Positions 27,341-36,463 of a stretch of DNA of 64,000 bases are shown piece after piece. Position numbers and translations under genes: made by a program. Under the pieces are notes generated by a model that saw only the letters and a list, made by a program, of their open reading frames with translations, did no database searches and was not told the origin of the DNA. How positions within the stretch are numbered: position 1 is the first letter of the stretch; each line of letters begins with the position of its first letter. The DNA comes from Fibrivirga algicola. GTDB lineage: Bacteria > Bacteroidota > Bacteroidia > Cytophagales > Spirosomataceae. The stretch covers positions 620,001 to 684,000 of the forward strand of contig NZ_WAEL01000002.1 of assembly GCF_011742925.1 (NCBI RefSeq), in the 5' to 3' direction.

Positions 27341-27348
27341 CAAAGATA
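27341..27348 (-). promoter_or_regulatory. -7 element (TATCTTTG on minus strand) for the GT4 gene
   Basis: CAAAGATA on the plus strand reads TATCTTTG leftward, 27 nt before the proposed GT4 start. It sits at the outer edge of the left arm of the inverted repeat at 27343-27429. Confidence 0.45.
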
Positions 27349-27429
27349 GCTTGTTTCAGCGTAGACCCGCAGACGCAAGACGCTCTGCCAGCAGGTCAAC
27401 TACAGGTCTACGCCGAAACAAGCTATCTT
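27343..27429. repeat. 25-bp inverted repeat carrying divergent -7 elements
   Basis: 27343-27367 and 27405-27429 match inverted with one mismatch in 25. Each outer end carries a TATCTTxG word pointing outward, toward the GT4 gene on the left and the delta' gene on the right. Confidence 0.85.
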
Positions 27430-27431
27430 CG
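27424..27431 (+). promoter_or_regulatory. -7-like element (TATCTTCG) for the delta' gene
   Basis: One mismatch from TAnnTTTG, ending 7 nt before the ATG at 27439; it mirrors the element on the opposite arm of the inverted repeat. Confidence 0.35.
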
Positions 27432-27438
27432 CAGAGCA

Positions 27439-28578
27439 ATGCTATTTTCTGAAATCATCGGCCATGACGACACCAAGGAAACCCTGGTGCGGGCCGTTCA
27501 AACCAATCACCTGGCTCACGCGCTCCTATTCGACGGGCGAACCGGCAGCGCCAACATGGCGCTTGCCCTAGCGTTGGCAACCTACGTCAACTGCGAAACC
27601 CGCCTGACCGAACCCGACCGGACAGACGGTTGCGGGCAGTGCGCCTCATGTATTAAAACGGCCAAACTGGTCCACCCCGACTTGCACATGGTGTATCCGG
27701 TGGTCAATATCAAGGGAAAAAACAGCAGTGAGTCGCTGCTGCCCGAGTGGCGTAAGTTTTTGACGGCCAGCCCCTACCGCACCCTCACCGACTGGCTGGA
27801 TGCGACCGGTGGCGACAATAAGCAGGCCAACATCTCGGCTGAAGAGGCGCGGAATATCCTGCAACGGCTCTCGTTGAAAGCCTACGAAGGCGCCTACAAG
27901 CTCATGATTATCTGGTTGCCCGAGCAAATGAACGCCACGGCGGCCAACGCCCTGCTCAAGGTGCTGGAAGAGCCGCCCGAGCGCACGCTGTTTCTGCTCG
28001 TAACCAACCAGCCCGATAAGCTGCTCATCACTATCTTGTCACGTACCCAGCGCATTCCGATACGAAACTTTACGGATACCGAAGTGGCCACGTACCTGCG
28101 GCAAACGCTCAACTTCGACGAAACAAAGGCACGGCGCATTGCTTACCTGAGCGACGGCGACATGGCACAGGCTATGCAGTTAGGACAATCGAAAGCCGAT
28201 GACCTGGCCAGTAGTAACCAACATACCTGGTTTGCCGACTGGATGCGCGCCTGCTATCGGCAGGATCTGACCTGGCTGGTCAAACAAGCCGATGAGTTCG
28301 ACAAGATTCCGAAAGAGCGTCAGAAAAACCTGTTCGACTACAGCCTGCGCCTTTGCCGCGACCTCTTTCTCTGGCAACAAGGGGCTGAACAGCTCCTGCG
28401 CCTACCCGATGATGAGCTTAACTTTGTGCGTAATTTTGGTAAAGTGCTCAAACCCGCCCTGATTGAGCGCATGGTTGGTGACCTGAACGAAGGCGCCTAT
28501 CACCTCGAACGAAATGCGCGCGCCAAGATGATCCTGCTCGATCTCTCGCTCACGTTTACACGCCTGATCAAACGGTAA
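27439..28578 (+). CDS. holB: DNA polymerase III subunit delta'
   Basis: 379 residues. The AAA+ clamp-loader fold is clear: IIGHDDTKETLVRAVQTNHLAHALLF at the start, the zinc-binding CGQCASC, MNATAANALLKVLEEPPE and then ILSRTQ. The P-loop position reads DGRTGSANM and lacks the GxxGxGKT Lys, as expected for delta', which does not hydrolyse ATP. It helps open and load the sliding clamp. Confidence 0.9.
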   Translation: MLFSEIIGHDDTKETLVRAVQTNHLAHALLFDGRTGSANMALALALATYVNCETRLTEPDRTDGCGQCASCIKTAKLVHPDLHMVYPVVNIKGKNSSESLLPEWRKFLTASPYRTLTDWLDATGGDNKQANISAEEARNILQRLSLKAYEGAYKLMIIWLPEQMNATAANALLKVLEEPPERTLFLLVTNQPDKLLITILSRTQRIPIRNFTDTEVATYLRQTLNFDETKARRIAYLSDGDMAQAMQLGQSKADDLASSNQHTWFADWMRACYRQDLTWLVKQADEFDKIPKERQKNLFDYSLRLCRDLFLWQQGAEQLLRLPDDELNFVRNFGKVLKPALIERMVGDLNEGAYHLERNARAKMILLDLSLTFTRLIKR

Positions 28579-28615
28579 ACCGTAACCCGACGCGTCAGCT
28601 TACCATCGACAAGCC

Positions 28616-29173
28616 ATGCCCACCGCCCTAAGCCCCGACCTGAAACGAGCCATTACGCACCTGCCCGACAAAGAGAAGGACAAGCTGCTGCTACGACTTA
28701 TTGCCAAAGACTCGATCCTGACCGAGAAGCTGGAGTACGAATTGGTCGAACACAAAACCACGCTCGATTACCGACGGCAGCTCATTCGCGCCATCACCGA
28801 CCGAATCGCTATTGTCAGTCAGGATTCACCCGCCTGGATGATGATGGACATGCGCACGGTGAGCGGGCATATCACGCGCCATGTGAAAGTGACAAAGGAC
28901 ACGTATGGCGAGGTAGAGCTAACCATTCATATGCTCAATAGCTTCATGGATAACCATGCCAGCATACTGCAACGCCTCAGCAGCCGAACAGAAAAGTGCG
29001 CGATCTATGTAGCCAAACGTACCGATGCCATTCTGAAGAAGCTGAATAAGCTGGACCCCGATTACTATATGGAGTTTGAAGCCGACATGAACAAACTTCT
29101 CAGGTACGTCTACGCAGGCGCTTCGGCCCACTATGCCCGGCAGTTGGATACGCCAACCGAATGGTACCACTGA
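28616..29173 (+). CDS. conserved hypothetical protein
   Basis: 185 residues, soluble, no signal peptide. The first 60 residues are charged and helical (LPDKEKDKLLLRLIAKD), and the rest is mainly helical with a C-terminal aromatic stretch (DPDYYMEFEADMNKLLRYVY). No motif I can assign. It starts 38 nt after the delta' gene on the same strand, so it may be co-transcribed. Confidence 0.75.
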   Translation: MPTALSPDLKRAITHLPDKEKDKLLLRLIAKDSILTEKLEYELVEHKTTLDYRRQLIRAITDRIAIVSQDSPAWMMMDMRTVSGHITRHVKVTKDTYGEVELTIHMLNSFMDNHASILQRLSSRTEKCAIYVAKRTDAILKKLNKLDPDYYMEFEADMNKLLRYVYAGASAHYARQLDTPTEWYH

Positions 29174-29346
29174 GCTGTTTGTACTGAAGCACAGGTACGT
29201 TGCTTGTTGACACGAAATCACCAGGCAAGTGTTTTAGCACAATTTCCATGTTAACGGGTTTATAGGGTATGAAGCGGTCCGGAAAGAGCCACTCCTCGAT
29301 CGACTCAGTTGACAGTCGATCAATGCACATTGATAATTGATCCCAC

Positions 29347-30252
29347 ATGGAAACTGTTCTAATCACGGGCGGAACGGGCACAATCGGCCGCCGACTTACT
29401 GAACTTCTACAACAACAGGGCTACAGCGTTAGCCACTTGAGCCGCTCGGCCCGGGAACAAAATGGCGTTAAAACCTACCTCTGGGACGTTGAGAAAGGTC
29501 AGCTCGATATTCGCGCCATCCAGACCGCCGATCACATCATTCATCTAGCCGGAGCCGGTATTGCCGATGGCCGCTGGACCGATGCCCGCAAACGCGAAAT
29601 TCTGGATAGCCGCACGCAGTCGACGGCCCTGCTCGCCAGCGCCTTGAAAGATACCCAGCACCACGTGAAGAGCTTTGTGTCTTCATCGGCCATTGGGTAC
29701 TACGGCGGCGACACCGGCGATCGTCCCCTTCGCGAGAACAGCCAGGGCGGAAACGATTTTCTGGCGCAGGTCACCAGGGCGTGGGAACGATCGGTAGAAG
29801 CGGTTTCGGCCTTAGGCATTCGCACCGTTAGAATTCGGACGGGCGTTGTGCTGACGATGGAGGGCGGTGCGTTGCCCAAACTAGTGCAGCCCATCAAGCT
29901 AGGGGCGGGTGCTCCCATTGGCTCCGGCCAGCAGTACATTTCCTGGATTCACCTCGACGATATCTGCAACCTGTTTATCGAGGCCACAAAAAACACGCAG
30001 TGGACGGGCGTTTACAACGGCGTGGCTCCCCAGCCGGTAACCAATGCCGACCTGACGCGCCTGATCGCTAAAGTGCTTGGCCGCCCGCAGATTCTGCCCA
30101 ATATTCCCGCGTTTGTCATTAAACTGATGTTTGGCGAACTAGCCATCACGGTACTGGGTGGCAACAACGTACTTAACCGCCGCATCGCCGACGAAACCAG
30201 CTTCCGCTACAAATTCCCTGATTTACGGAAGGCGCTGGAAGACTTATTATAA
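29347..30252 (+). CDS. TIGR01777-family NAD(P)-dependent epimerase (YfcH-like)
   Basis: 301 residues. The SDR Rossmann motif TGGTGTIGRR is at residues 7-16, then HLAGAGIADGRW (TIGR01777 signature), SSSAIGYYG and RTGVVL. The family includes E. coli YfcH and the SulA-annotated epimerases; it has NAD(P)-binding capacity but no defined substrate. It is a single gene, followed by a strong inverted repeat. Confidence 0.9.
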   Translation: METVLITGGTGTIGRRLTELLQQQGYSVSHLSRSAREQNGVKTYLWDVEKGQLDIRAIQTADHIIHLAGAGIADGRWTDARKREILDSRTQSTALLASALKDTQHHVKSFVSSSAIGYYGGDTGDRPLRENSQGGNDFLAQVTRAWERSVEAVSALGIRTVRIRTGVVLTMEGGALPKLVQPIKLGAGAPIGSGQQYISWIHLDDICNLFIEATKNTQWTGVYNGVAPQPVTNADLTRLIAKVLGRPQILPNIPAFVIKLMFGELAITVLGGNNVLNRRIADETSFRYKFPDLRKALEDLL

Positions 30253-30262
30253 GCAGGAATTA

Positions 30263-30336
30263 AACACAGAGACACGGAGCACACAGAGGTTTTGAGTTAC
30301 TACTCACTTACTCTGTGCGCTCCGTGTCTCTGTGTT
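30263..30336. repeat. 26-bp inverted repeat made of CACAGAG/ACGGAG words
   Basis: 30263-30288 and 30311-30336 are inverted copies with one mismatch in 26 and a 22-nt spacer. It lies between convergent genes. The words resemble those in the repeat at 46143-46251. Confidence 0.85.
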
Positions 30337-30350
30337 ATAGCTCTTTATCC

Positions 30351-31595
30351 TTAGAATCGCCTTTTCAGAATTTCCACTAGTTCAGTCACCTCGTCGCTCT
30401 CCATATTCCACATGAACTGGTTGGCGTAGCGGTACGAAATCATGTCAAGTGCCTGGCCGTAATTGGTCATCTGATCGAGCTCGGCGATGGCTTCATTGTA
30501 TGCATCGGCACTACCATTGAAAAGCTGATTGATAAACCGGAATTTCTGATTGAGCGAAATACTCTTGGCTAGACTGCCAGTGCTCACCTTTTGCAATGAA
30601 TCGCCCAGGGTGGCCACGCCCGGTACAGGCGTACTATCGGCACCCGTGTTCAGCGAAAAAGTAGGCGACTCAACCTCAGTCGATAATACACTAGGCTGGT
30701 TGCTAGGGGCCGTTGGCGCGTCAGAATACGTTGTGAAATAAGTGCCGTTTCCGGTGCCGTTAAGCGCAACGGTCTCAGGGCCCGCAGGCTCTTCGTCCAC
30801 TAAATTTGGAATGGCAACCGGCTCGGCTGGCGGTGGGGTCGGTATACTAACCGGGGGCGCACTTGCTGCAGCCGGAGGAGGTACGGGTAGTGCTTTCGCT
30901 TGCGGGGCGTCTTCGTCCAGATCGAAAAAAGAGCGGGCAGACGGCGAATGATAATTCTCCAGTGCCTGACCACGCAGCAGTATCGACAGATCCATCGCCA
31001 CTTTTTCCGAAAACATCTCAACGTATTTCTCGGGCCGTTCCAGTTCCTGCACGCGCTGCGTCAGAATCTCGTCCAGGTAGCCGAGCGCCTGGTTCACATA
31101 CACAAAGGGTCGGCCGTTGAGTCGCTGCTCCAGCGCCAGCGGAACAAATTTGTTGATCTGCGTATATCGAATCAGGTGACGCAGGTTTTCGGCCGTGAGC
31201 GTGAAGTCGGGCTGATTCCGCAGTTGGTCGTCGTAGTAGTAGCGGGGGTCGAACAGCGCAATTAGCGTTCGCTTGGTAGCGTCGGCCAGCAACGGTTCAA
31301 GGTGTTCGCGGCGAACAGCGATATGCTGCGATACCACGTTCATAAACGACCGCAGGGCCTCTTCTACTTCAGGACTGCTAAAATCAAAAAAGGGACTGCG
31401 AAACTTCTCCGTCTCTGCCTTCCATTTGTCGAATAAGCTACTGACAACGAATAGATTAACCTGATTTACCGGCGTCAGATTCAGAATCTGTTTACCGGAA
31501 ATTGTCGGATTGGCATGGTAAAAGTCTGCTGCCACCCGCCGGGCATACGACTTACTGTATTCGTTGAGTGCGTTTGTATTGAACTTGTTCGACAT
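30351..31595 (-). CDS. hypothetical protein with proline-rich linker
   Basis: 414 residues from the ATG at 31595 (MSNKFNTNALNEYSKSYARR); the open frame extends 76 codons further, but that part is unlike the body and runs into tdk. The N-terminal 230 residues are helical and soluble, a Pro/Ala/Ser-rich linker follows (about residues 235-340), and a helical C-terminus of about 70 residues ends VTELVEILKRRF. No signal peptide or known domain recognised. The ends look like two interaction domains joined by a flexible tether. Confidence 0.75.
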   Translation of the reverse strand: MSNKFNTNALNEYSKSYARRVAADFYHANPTISGKQILNLTPVNQVNLFVVSSLFDKWKAETEKFRSPFFDFSSPEVEEALRSFMNVVSQHIAVRREHLEPLLADATKRTLIALFDPRYYYDDQLRNQPDFTLTAENLRHLIRYTQINKFVPLALEQRLNGRPFVYVNQALGYLDEILTQRVQELERPEKYVEMFSEKVAMDLSILLRGQALENYHSPSARSFFDLDEDAPQAKALPVPPPAAASAPPVSIPTPPPAEPVAIPNLVDEEPAGPETVALNGTGNGTYFTTYSDAPTAPSNQPSVLSTEVESPTFSLNTGADSTPVPGVATLGDSLQKVSTGSLAKSISLNQKFRFINQLFNGSADAYNEAIAELDQMTNYGQALDMISYRYANQFMWNMESDEVTELVEILKRRF

Positions 31596-31784
31596 TGTTA
31601 AAAGCCTTTGCTTTGTAAATATATTGAAATCAAGCAGCCGCTTTTGAGAAACCTCGATTTGAAGGCCCAAAAAATTGTGCAACAGGTCCCGTTCGACGTA
31701 TCGTTTGCGGATTACGGCCCGAATGAACCCCTCAAAATGGGCCTCGCCCAACTGTGCTGATAGCATCCCAACGTCTTTACTAGT

Positions 31785-32396
31785 ATGTTTATTGAACCCA
31801 CCCGTCGACGCGAACCGCCTCATTTGCGCGTAGGCTGGATAGAACTGATTTGCGGCTCCATGTTTTCAGGCAAGACAGAAGAGCTGATTCGACGGCTCAA
31901 CCGCGCCCGGATTGCCAAACTCAACGTAGGTATTTTCAAACCAAGCCTCGACACACGTTACCACGACCAGAACATCGTTTCGCACAACTCGTCGGTGATC
32001 ACATCCATACCCGTGCCTGACGCCGCGTCTATTCTACCCCTGGCCCATGCCTGCGACGTGGTCGGAATCGACGAAGCTCAGTTCTTCGATTCAGCCGTTG
32101 TAGACGTCTGCAACCAGTTAGCAAACGATGGGAAACGGGTCATTATAGCTGGCCTCGACATGGACTTTTCGGGCAAACCGTTTGGTTGCATGCCTCAGTT
32201 AATGGCTGTTGCTGAGTTTGTTACCAAAGTTCATGCCATATGTGTGGTCTGTGGGGATATTGCTCATTATTCGTACCGCCTTGTGCCTTCACAAGAGCGC
32301 GTACTACTCGGAGAAACAGACAGTTACGAAGCGCGCTGCCGTAGGTGTTTTCACTTAGGCCCCGACGCTCCTCACCGCGAGTGGGTGCAAGAATAG
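31785..32396 (+). CDS. tdk: thymidine kinase (class II)
   Basis: 203 residues. P-loop [11 protein letters not shown] (residues 28-38), Walker B-like DEAQFF, lasso and zinc-finger cysteines CVVCGD and CRRCF (the last Cys replaced by Phe-His, as in some members). It phosphorylates thymidine for dTMP salvage. It is divergent from the proline-rich hypothetical with a 189-nt gap. Confidence 0.95.
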   Translation: MFIEPTRRREPPHLRVGWIELICGSMFSGKTEELIRRLNRARIAKLNVGIFKPSLDTRYHDQNIVSHNSSVITSIPVPDAASILPLAHACDVVGIDEAQFFDSAVVDVCNQLANDGKRVIIAGLDMDFSGKPFGCMPQLMAVAEFVTKVHAICVVCGDIAHYSYRLVPSQERVLLGETDSYEARCRRCFHLGPDAPHREWVQE

Positions 32397-32481
32397 CAAG
32401 GGGCATAGAGCTTGGGGCAGTGCGTGTTGCTGACGCCAAACTAATCGTGCGTCAGCCCCCCCTGCCCCAAGCCCTCCGCCC

Positions 32482-33351
32482 TTACCTCCACTCAATCACC
32501 AGCCCGTCGCGTTCCATTTTTCGGAAGTAGGTCATCTGGCGCTTGGCAAATTGATGGATAGCGGTTTCCAGCTGCGTAACCAGTTCACCATAAGGCAGCT
32601 CACCCAACACATACTGCGTTACGTAGTTGTATTCGAGGCCGTAGAAGATCAATTTTTCGGGGGCAATTCCGGCCTTTAACAGCCGCTCTACCTCGTCGAT
32701 GAGGCCATGCTGTAGCCGGTCGCGGAGGCGGCGGCTGATACGATCACGGCGGACTGCAACGGGCGGATCGAGGCCAATAACCCGGTACGGCGGCAACGGC
32801 GGGCGGGGTGCTGGTACAACATCGGGGTGCGCGTTCAGGTACGTGCCGATTTCGATGGCCCGAATCAGCCGTTTCCGGGTCGAGGTGTCGGCCTTGTCGG
32901 AATAGGTCGACAGCGTTTGGGCAAACCGCTCCAGCAACTGAGCATCAGACAGGGGAGCCAGTTCAGACCGGAGTGCCTCATTGGGCGGAACCGGGAGCAT
33001 AGCGTCCGGGCGGAGGGCGGCTTCGATGTATAAGCCCGAGCCACCGCACAGGATAGGTACCGCCCCGCGGCTTAGTATAGCCTGCAGGGCCCGATCGAAA
33101 TCCAGCTGATAACGAAACACATTATAGTCCTGCCCGGCGTCGATAATATCGATCAGGTGATACGGAACAATCTGACCATCAATCTGGTAATCGGCCAGAT
33201 CTTTACCCGTACCAATATCCATTCCCCGGTATACCTGCCGCGAATCGGCGCTGATAATCTCAGTTGGTCGGCCTTCACCAATGAGCTGATAAGCCATCTG
33301 TACGGCTAGGCGCGTTTTACCGCTGGCGGTGGGTCCGAGGATGACGAGCAT
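32482..33351 (-). CDS. miaA: tRNA dimethylallyltransferase
   Basis: 289 residues. P-loop GPTASGKTRLA at residues 6-16, then ISADSRQVYRGMDIGTGK, the DMAPP/tRNA-binding signature, and CGGSGLYIEA. It adds an isopentenyl group to A37 of tRNAs reading UNN codons. The C-terminal KRQMTYFRKM segment is typical. It is a single leftward gene divergent from gpsA with a 65-nt gap. Confidence 0.95.
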   Translation of the reverse strand: MLVILGPTASGKTRLAVQMAYQLIGEGRPTEIISADSRQVYRGMDIGTGKDLADYQIDGQIVPYHLIDIIDAGQDYNVFRYQLDFDRALQAILSRGAVPILCGGSGLYIEAALRPDAMLPVPPNEALRSELAPLSDAQLLERFAQTLSTYSDKADTSTRKRLIRAIEIGTYLNAHPDVVPAPRPPLPPYRVIGLDPPVAVRRDRISRRLRDRLQHGLIDEVERLLKAGIAPEKLIFYGLEYNYVTQYVLGELPYGELVTQLETAIHQFAKRQMTYFRKMERDGLVIEWR

Positions 33352-33416
33352 AAGGCAAACAAAGTCTGTTTAGCCAATTTTTGGCCATTCGGGTCGAAAA
33401 CGGGTTTATTTGTTCT

Positions 33417-34421
33417 ATGAAGTCATCGACACCCGTAAAAATAGCCATGATTGGTGGCGGCAGTTGGGCCACCGCTTTAATTAAAATCCTGTCGGAAGGT
33501 AATAACTCGGTCCGCTGGTGGCTGCGCAGCAAGACCGACGCCGATCATATCCGGCAGTTTCACCATAACAGAAGTTACCTCAGCGATGTGCAGATCAACC
33601 CCCGGAAGGTGAAAGTATGCACCAAAATCCGGGAGGCTATTCGCGATGCCGATTTTGTGATTCTGGCTGTTCCGGCCGCCTTCATCGCTGAAGCTCTGAC
33701 TGGCCTGACGCCCACTCATTTTGCCGGTAAGCACGTGGTCTCTGCCATCAAAGGCATGATTCCTGCCACTAACCAATTGGTGACAGATTGGGCCGAAGAA
33801 ACCTACAACGTACCCAAAGATCACCTCAGCTGCATTGCTGGCCCCTGCCATGCCGAAGAAGTAGCGCTGGAAAAACAGTCGTACCTGACCATCGCCTCGA
33901 CCGGCAACGAGTGTGCTCAACGGGTGTCTGACCTGCTGACCTGCCGCTTTGTGCAGGCCTCGCCACTCAACGATCTGTATGGAGTCGAGTACAGTGCCGT
34001 TATGAAAAACATCATCGCGCTGGCCTGCGGCATCACCCACGGCCTGGGTTACGGCGACAACTTTCAGGCGGTGCTTGTTTCAAACGCCATGCAGGAAATT
34101 CGCCGCTTTGTGGATGCCGTGTACCCAATGGAGCGTGATTTGAGCCGGTCGGCCTACCTCGGCGACCTGCTGGTAACGGCTTATTCGCCCTTTAGCCGGA
34201 ACCGCACGTTTGGTACGCTCATTGGCCGGGGCTACACCATTCAGTCGGCCCAGACCGAGATGAACATGATTGCCGAAGGCTACTACGCCGTACGCAGTAT
34301 TTACGCGATCAATTCGACGTATCAGGTACGTATGCCCATCGTGGATGCAGTGTATCGCATTTTATACGAAGGCGCTACGCCAACCGCCGAAATGGCGCTA
34401 TTGAAAGGAAAGCTCGTGTAG
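33417..34421 (+). CDS. gpsA: NAD(P)-dependent glycerol-3-phosphate dehydrogenase
   Basis: About 334 residues from the ATG at 33417 (an upstream in-frame ATG at 33381 is less likely). The Rossmann motif is shifted to GGGSWATAL; VILAVPA, SAIKGM, AGPCHAEEV and EYSAVMKNIIALACGI (with the catalytic Lys) and GDLLVT are the GpsA signatures. It supplies sn-glycerol-3-phosphate for phospholipids. It converges with FecR across a 16-bp inverted repeat. Confidence 0.94.
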   Translation: MKSSTPVKIAMIGGGSWATALIKILSEGNNSVRWWLRSKTDADHIRQFHHNRSYLSDVQINPRKVKVCTKIREAIRDADFVILAVPAAFIAEALTGLTPTHFAGKHVVSAIKGMIPATNQLVTDWAEETYNVPKDHLSCIAGPCHAEEVALEKQSYLTIASTGNECAQRVSDLLTCRFVQASPLNDLYGVEYSAVMKNIIALACGITHGLGYGDNFQAVLVSNAMQEIRRFVDAVYPMERDLSRSAYLGDLLVTAYSPFSRNRTFGTLIGRGYTIQSAQTEMNMIAEGYYAVRSIYAINSTYQVRMPIVDAVYRILYEGATPTAEMALLKGKLV

Positions 34422-34424
34422 ATG

Positions 34425-34478
34425 AGTTGCGGGTTTCGTTGTCATTGCCACAGGAAGATGCCAACGAAACCCGCAACT
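34425..34478. terminator. 16-bp inverted repeat between convergent genes, probable terminator
   Basis: 34425-34440 and 34463-34478 are exact inverted copies with a 22-nt loop. It begins 3 nt after the gpsA stop and its right arm touches the FecR stop codon. It lacks long T-runs, so its efficiency is uncertain. Confidence 0.6.
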
Positions 34479-35287
34479 TATTCGGCATGAAGGTCGCCGC
34501 CGGCAACCAGCACCGATTCGCCGGGCGAGAGGTGACGTACCTGACGATGGCCCACCAGCAAATCGAGTTCGCCATCGTGCAACAGCACGCGGGTTTCGCC
34601 CTGCTCATGGCTCACGTGGAAACGCGTTCCGGTGGCTTCGGCCGTGAGGTTGTCGGTATGCACCCGAAACGAATTGGATACGCCGCTGGCTCTGGTATGC
34701 GCTACCTCAAAATCGGCAGCTCCTTCGAGCCAGACAGCCCGAGTCAATTCAACGATTGAGGCCCCTTCTGAGGCGCTCTCACGGGCAAAACCACGCGGCG
34801 TATACCGTAATCGACTGTGAGGCAACAGCGTAACGACCGAGCCATCGGGGAGCACTATACGTCGTGACTGTGTTGTGGTAGTTATTATCCGCGACGACTC
34901 CTGCGAGTACTGCTTATAAACCGTCCAGCCCACCAACAGAATAATGCCCACAGTGGCAGCAATAGAACGGGCGAAATACCACCAGCCAATAAACGAACGT
35001 ACCTCAGGGCGCAGGGGACGGACATCTTCCATATCCTGCAATGAGCCCCGAATACGCGCCCAGACGGTTGCCATTTCGTCCTGCTTCAAGCTATTCAGCG
35101 TCAGCGCCTGGGTCATATCCTGCACCAATTGGCGGGCATCTCTAAAGCGTACACGTAGCTGAGGCTGCTGCAATTCGAGACCCTGCCAGTACGCTGCCAC
35201 CTCATCATCCTCGGGGTGTTGCACCCAGCGGATAAAAAGGTCATCGGCCGCCAACTCATTAGCGGTATACTGGGCGTATGGCTTCAT
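34478..35287 (-). CDS. FecR-family anti-sigma protein, orphan and short
   Basis: 269 residues from the ATG at 35287 (MKPYAQYTANELAADDLFIR). The N-terminal cytoplasmic part has the usual W-x-x-H-P-E-D/E spacing (RWVQHPEDDEVAAYW), one transmembrane helix lies at about 115-133, and the FecR domain follows (RIVLPDGSVVTLLPHSRLRY ... FRVHTDNLTAEATGTRFHV). It stops just after LSPGESVLVAG, so the C-terminal DUF4974 domain usual in Bacteroidota FecR proteins is absent. No FecI-type sigma factor or TonB receptor is adjacent, which is atypical. Confidence 0.85.
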   Translation of the reverse strand: MKPYAQYTANELAADDLFIRWVQHPEDDEVAAYWQGLELQQPQLRVRFRDARQLVQDMTQALTLNSLKQDEMATVWARIRGSLQDMEDVRPLRPEVRSFIGWWYFARSIAATVGIILLVGWTVYKQYSQESSRIITTTTQSRRIVLPDGSVVTLLPHSRLRYTPRGFARESASEGASIVELTRAVWLEGAADFEVAHTRASGVSNSFRVHTDNLTAEATGTRFHVSHEQGETRVLLHDGELDLLVGHRQVRHLSPGESVLVAGGDLHAE

Positions 35288-35428
35288 GTATTGTACTGTC
35301 GCGAAGTGCTCTATAGGGTGCCAAAGGTGGCGAAAATAGCTTTCTACTGAATGAATCAAAACCGGCACAAAAGCCCATTTGTTCCGGGTATAAATAATGA
35401 AATTCCCGCTTTCAGAGCGAAAATCACC

Positions 35429-36463
35429 ATGATGATTCCACGCCGTATCTGGCTTAAATCGGCCTTACTGGCACCATTTGCAACCCGCCTTTCCGTACAG
35501 CAGTCGTCACTTGTTCCGGTTAGTAAACCGCCCAGGCTTAAACCTGGTGATACAATCGGGCTTTTCTGCCCGGCCGCACCCGCCTACAGCCGCGAAACAG
35601 TACAAATTACCATCGAATCACTCCGGGCGCTGGGTTTTAAAACCAAATTATCGGCTCACTTCTATGACCGTTACGGGTATTTGGCTGGTAGTGATGCAGA
35701 TCGGGCCGCCGATTTGAACGCTTTTTTTGCCGATCCGTCTGTCCACGCGGTTATGGCCATGCACGGCGGCTGGGGTTGCGCCCGTATTTTGCCCCTGATT
35801 AATTACGATCAGATTCGACGCACACCCAAAATTATACTTGGCTACAGTGATATTACGGCGCTCCTGCTGGCGATAACCGCTAAAACTGGCCTGGTCACCA
35901 TGCATGGCCCCGTTGGCGCAGTCACCTGGAACCGGTTCACCTCCGACTGGCTGAAACGGGTACTTGTCGATGGCGAGGCCGTGCAGTTCCGGAACCCGGC
36001 CGATGAGAGTGCAACGCTGGCTCCTACCCGCGACCGAATCACCACCATTCGGCCCGGCATAGCGCGCGGTCGGCTCATTGGCGGCAACCTGACGGTACTG
36101 AGCCACCTCATCGGCACGCCCTACGTACCTGACTGGAAAGGTGCCATTCTTTTTCTGGAAGATGTGCAGGAAGCCCCCTACCGCATCGACCGAATGATGG
36201 CGCAACTTAAACTGGCTGGCATTCTGGATCAGGTAGCCGGGGTGGTCTTCGGCAAATGCACCAAGTGCGACTCAGAGAACAGCTACGGCTCACTGACGTT
36301 GGAAGACATTCTGACAACGTACCTAGAACCGCTGAACGTACCTGCCTTTACGGGCTCCATGATCGGCCATATCACCGACAAATTCACCCTCCCCGTGGGC
36401 CTCAACGCCGAAATTGACGCCACCAACGGCACGATTCAACTACTCGAACCAGCCGTGCGTTGA
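35429..36463 (+). CDS. LD-carboxypeptidase (peptidase family S66)
   Basis: 344 residues from the ATG at 35429, with a Tat-like N-terminus (PRRIWLKSALLAP), so probably exported. GDTIGLFCPAAPAY opens the domain, GYSDITALLLA holds the catalytic Ser of the S66 triad, and FLEDVQEAPYRIDRM and GSMIGHITDKFTLPVG hold the Glu and His regions. S66 enzymes cleave L,D-bonds between meso-DAP and D-Ala in murein tetrapeptides during recycling. An exported form would act on periplasmic muropeptides. Confidence 0.9.
   Translation: MMIPRRIWLKSALLAPFATRLSVQQSSLVPVSKPPRLKPGDTIGLFCPAAPAYSRETVQITIESLRALGFKTKLSAHFYDRYGYLAGSDADRAADLNAFFADPSVHAVMAMHGGWGCARILPLINYDQIRRTPKIILGYSDITALLLAITAKTGLVTMHGPVGAVTWNRFTSDWLKRVLVDGEAVQFRNPADESATLAPTRDRITTIRPGIARGRLIGGNLTVLSHLIGTPYVPDWKGAILFLEDVQEAPYRIDRMMAQLKLAGILDQVAGVVFGKCTKCDSENSYGSLTLEDILTTYLEPLNVPAFTGSMIGHITDKFTLPVGLNAEIDATNGTIQLLEPAVR

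Noticed and set aside
31613-31760. Short plus-strand open frame (about 50 codons) between the hypothetical gene and tdk
   Set aside because: No ATG, no partner and no recognisable motif; probably chance in a promoter region.
31596-31823. 76-codon upstream extension of the proline-rich hypothetical protein
   Set aside because: Composition differs from the body and it runs into tdk; the ATG at 31595 gives a clean start.
35478-36205. Alternative-frame and antisense open frames over the LD-carboxypeptidase gene
   Set aside because: Shadows of a gene with complete S66 motifs.
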